6,075 bases of DNA from Nanobdellati archaeon (GTDB lineage Archaea; EX4484-52; JAADEF01), in the NCBI GenBank assembly GCA_026997215.1, contig JALWJP010000200.1, positions 2,442 to 8,516 on the forward strand, read 5' to 3'. Positions 5,800-6,075 of the stretch are shown here, piece after piece. Every line of letters starts with the position of its first letter. The first letter of the stretch is position 1. The notes below the pieces were generated by a model. It was not told the origin of the DNA, did not search any database, and saw only the letters and a program-made list of their open reading frames with translations. A program made the position numbers and the translations under genes.

Positions 5800-6075
5800 C
5801 TTGAATCTCGATAATATCCTTGTCTTCTAGTATGTGTTCTTTCCCTACACGTTGTCCTTCATGCTTAACTGATTTTCCCCATACTCTTGCAAATTTAAAC
5901 TCTCCTTTAATATTAAGTTTTTTCATCACATCTTCTATGGTTACAGGTTTTCTCATTATTAATGGTTTTGAGAAATCTGGTTTTTCACCTGGCTTTTTAG
6001 TATAAATTCTTATAAGGCCTAGAGTTTCCCATATCTTTTGCTTTAAATTCTCTATGCCTTCTTGTGTTTTGGTAG
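5789..6075 (-). CDS. DRG-family GTP-binding protein, C-terminal TGS domain (5' end outside window)
   Basis: The last 95 residues of a gene read leftward, ending at TAA (5791-5789). The sequence opens TKTQEGIENLKQKIWETLGL, continues IRIYTKKPGEKPDFSKPLIM, and closes with a TGS domain: VTIEDVMKKLNIKGEF, then FARVWGKSVKHEGQRVG, then EHILEDKDIIEIQVKF. The blocks IR.YTK..GEKPDF, WGKSVKH..QRVG and LEDxDIIEI are hallmarks of DRG/Rbg GTPases, which associate with ribosomes and translation. The G1-G5 GTPase motifs must lie beyond the right edge; full family members are about 365 residues, so roughly a quarter is visible. The stop lies inside the last codons of the convergent helicase gene, giving an 11-base overlap. 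The related OBG-type TGS proteins are less likely because the WGKSVKH block is specific to DRG. Confidence 0.92.
   Translation of the reverse strand, partial: TKTQEGIENLKQKIWETLGLIRIYTKKPGEKPDFSKPLIMRKPVTIEDVMKKLNIKGEFKFARVWGKSVKHEGQRVGKEHILEDKDIIEIQVKF

Noticed and set aside
5820..6005. Plus-strand 61-codon frame at the right end
   Set aside because: Opposite the TGS domain of a DRG GTPase, whose family blocks are unmistakable on the minus strand.

Overview
The window looks like an AT-rich archaeal chromosome segment. Four things point to Archaea: a PIN-ATPase-KH protein of the archaeal PINA type, an archaeal UPF1/IGHMBP2-like helicase, the end of a DRG-type GTPase with a TGS domain, and a tyrosyl-tRNA synthetase remnant of the archaeal/eukaryotic type. 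Shine-Dalgarno sites matching the archaeal 16S tail (AGGTGAT, GAGGTG) and TATA-like boxes about 26-30 bases before starts agree with this. Base composition and compact spacing would fit a DPANN or related lineage, but the sequence seen here does not decide the phylum.

Layout, left to right. Bases 2-421 (+) are the C-terminal part of a class I SAM-dependent methyltransferase that begins outside the window. Bases 432-811 (-) hold a C-terminal fragment of tyrosyl-tRNA synthetase. It starts at the KMSKS-type loop and is split by a -1 frame change at A AAA AAG. An AT-rich divergent promoter region (about 811-870) separates it from a short operon (+): an unrecognised 104-residue protein (871-1185) followed 11 bases later by a phosphoglycolate-phosphatase-like HAD hydrolase (1197-1880). 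After a 138-base spacer with TATA-like boxes and a strong ribosome binding site comes the PINA ATPase (2019-3818, +). Next, 37 bases on, is the SF1 helicase (3856-5799, +), which lacks a Shine-Dalgarno site and may be read from a leaderless transcript. The 3' end of a DRG GTPase gene (5789-6075, -) converges on the helicase and overlaps it by 11 bases.

How the genes fit together. PINA homologues in Sulfolobus drive Holliday-junction branch migration and bind the helicase Hjm. UPF1/IGHMBP2-like proteins unwind RNA or DNA. The PINA and helicase pair is therefore a plausible nucleic-acid-processing module, although nothing in the sequence proves they work together. The HAD hydrolase is a small-molecule phosphatase whose substrate cannot be read from sequence. 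DRG is a translation-associated GTPase. I see no CRISPR array, insertion sequence, tRNA or rRNA gene, or phage gene. The least explained items are the TyrRS remnant with its frameshift heptamer, the orphan 104-residue protein, and the possible leaderless promoter inside the PINA-helicase gap.
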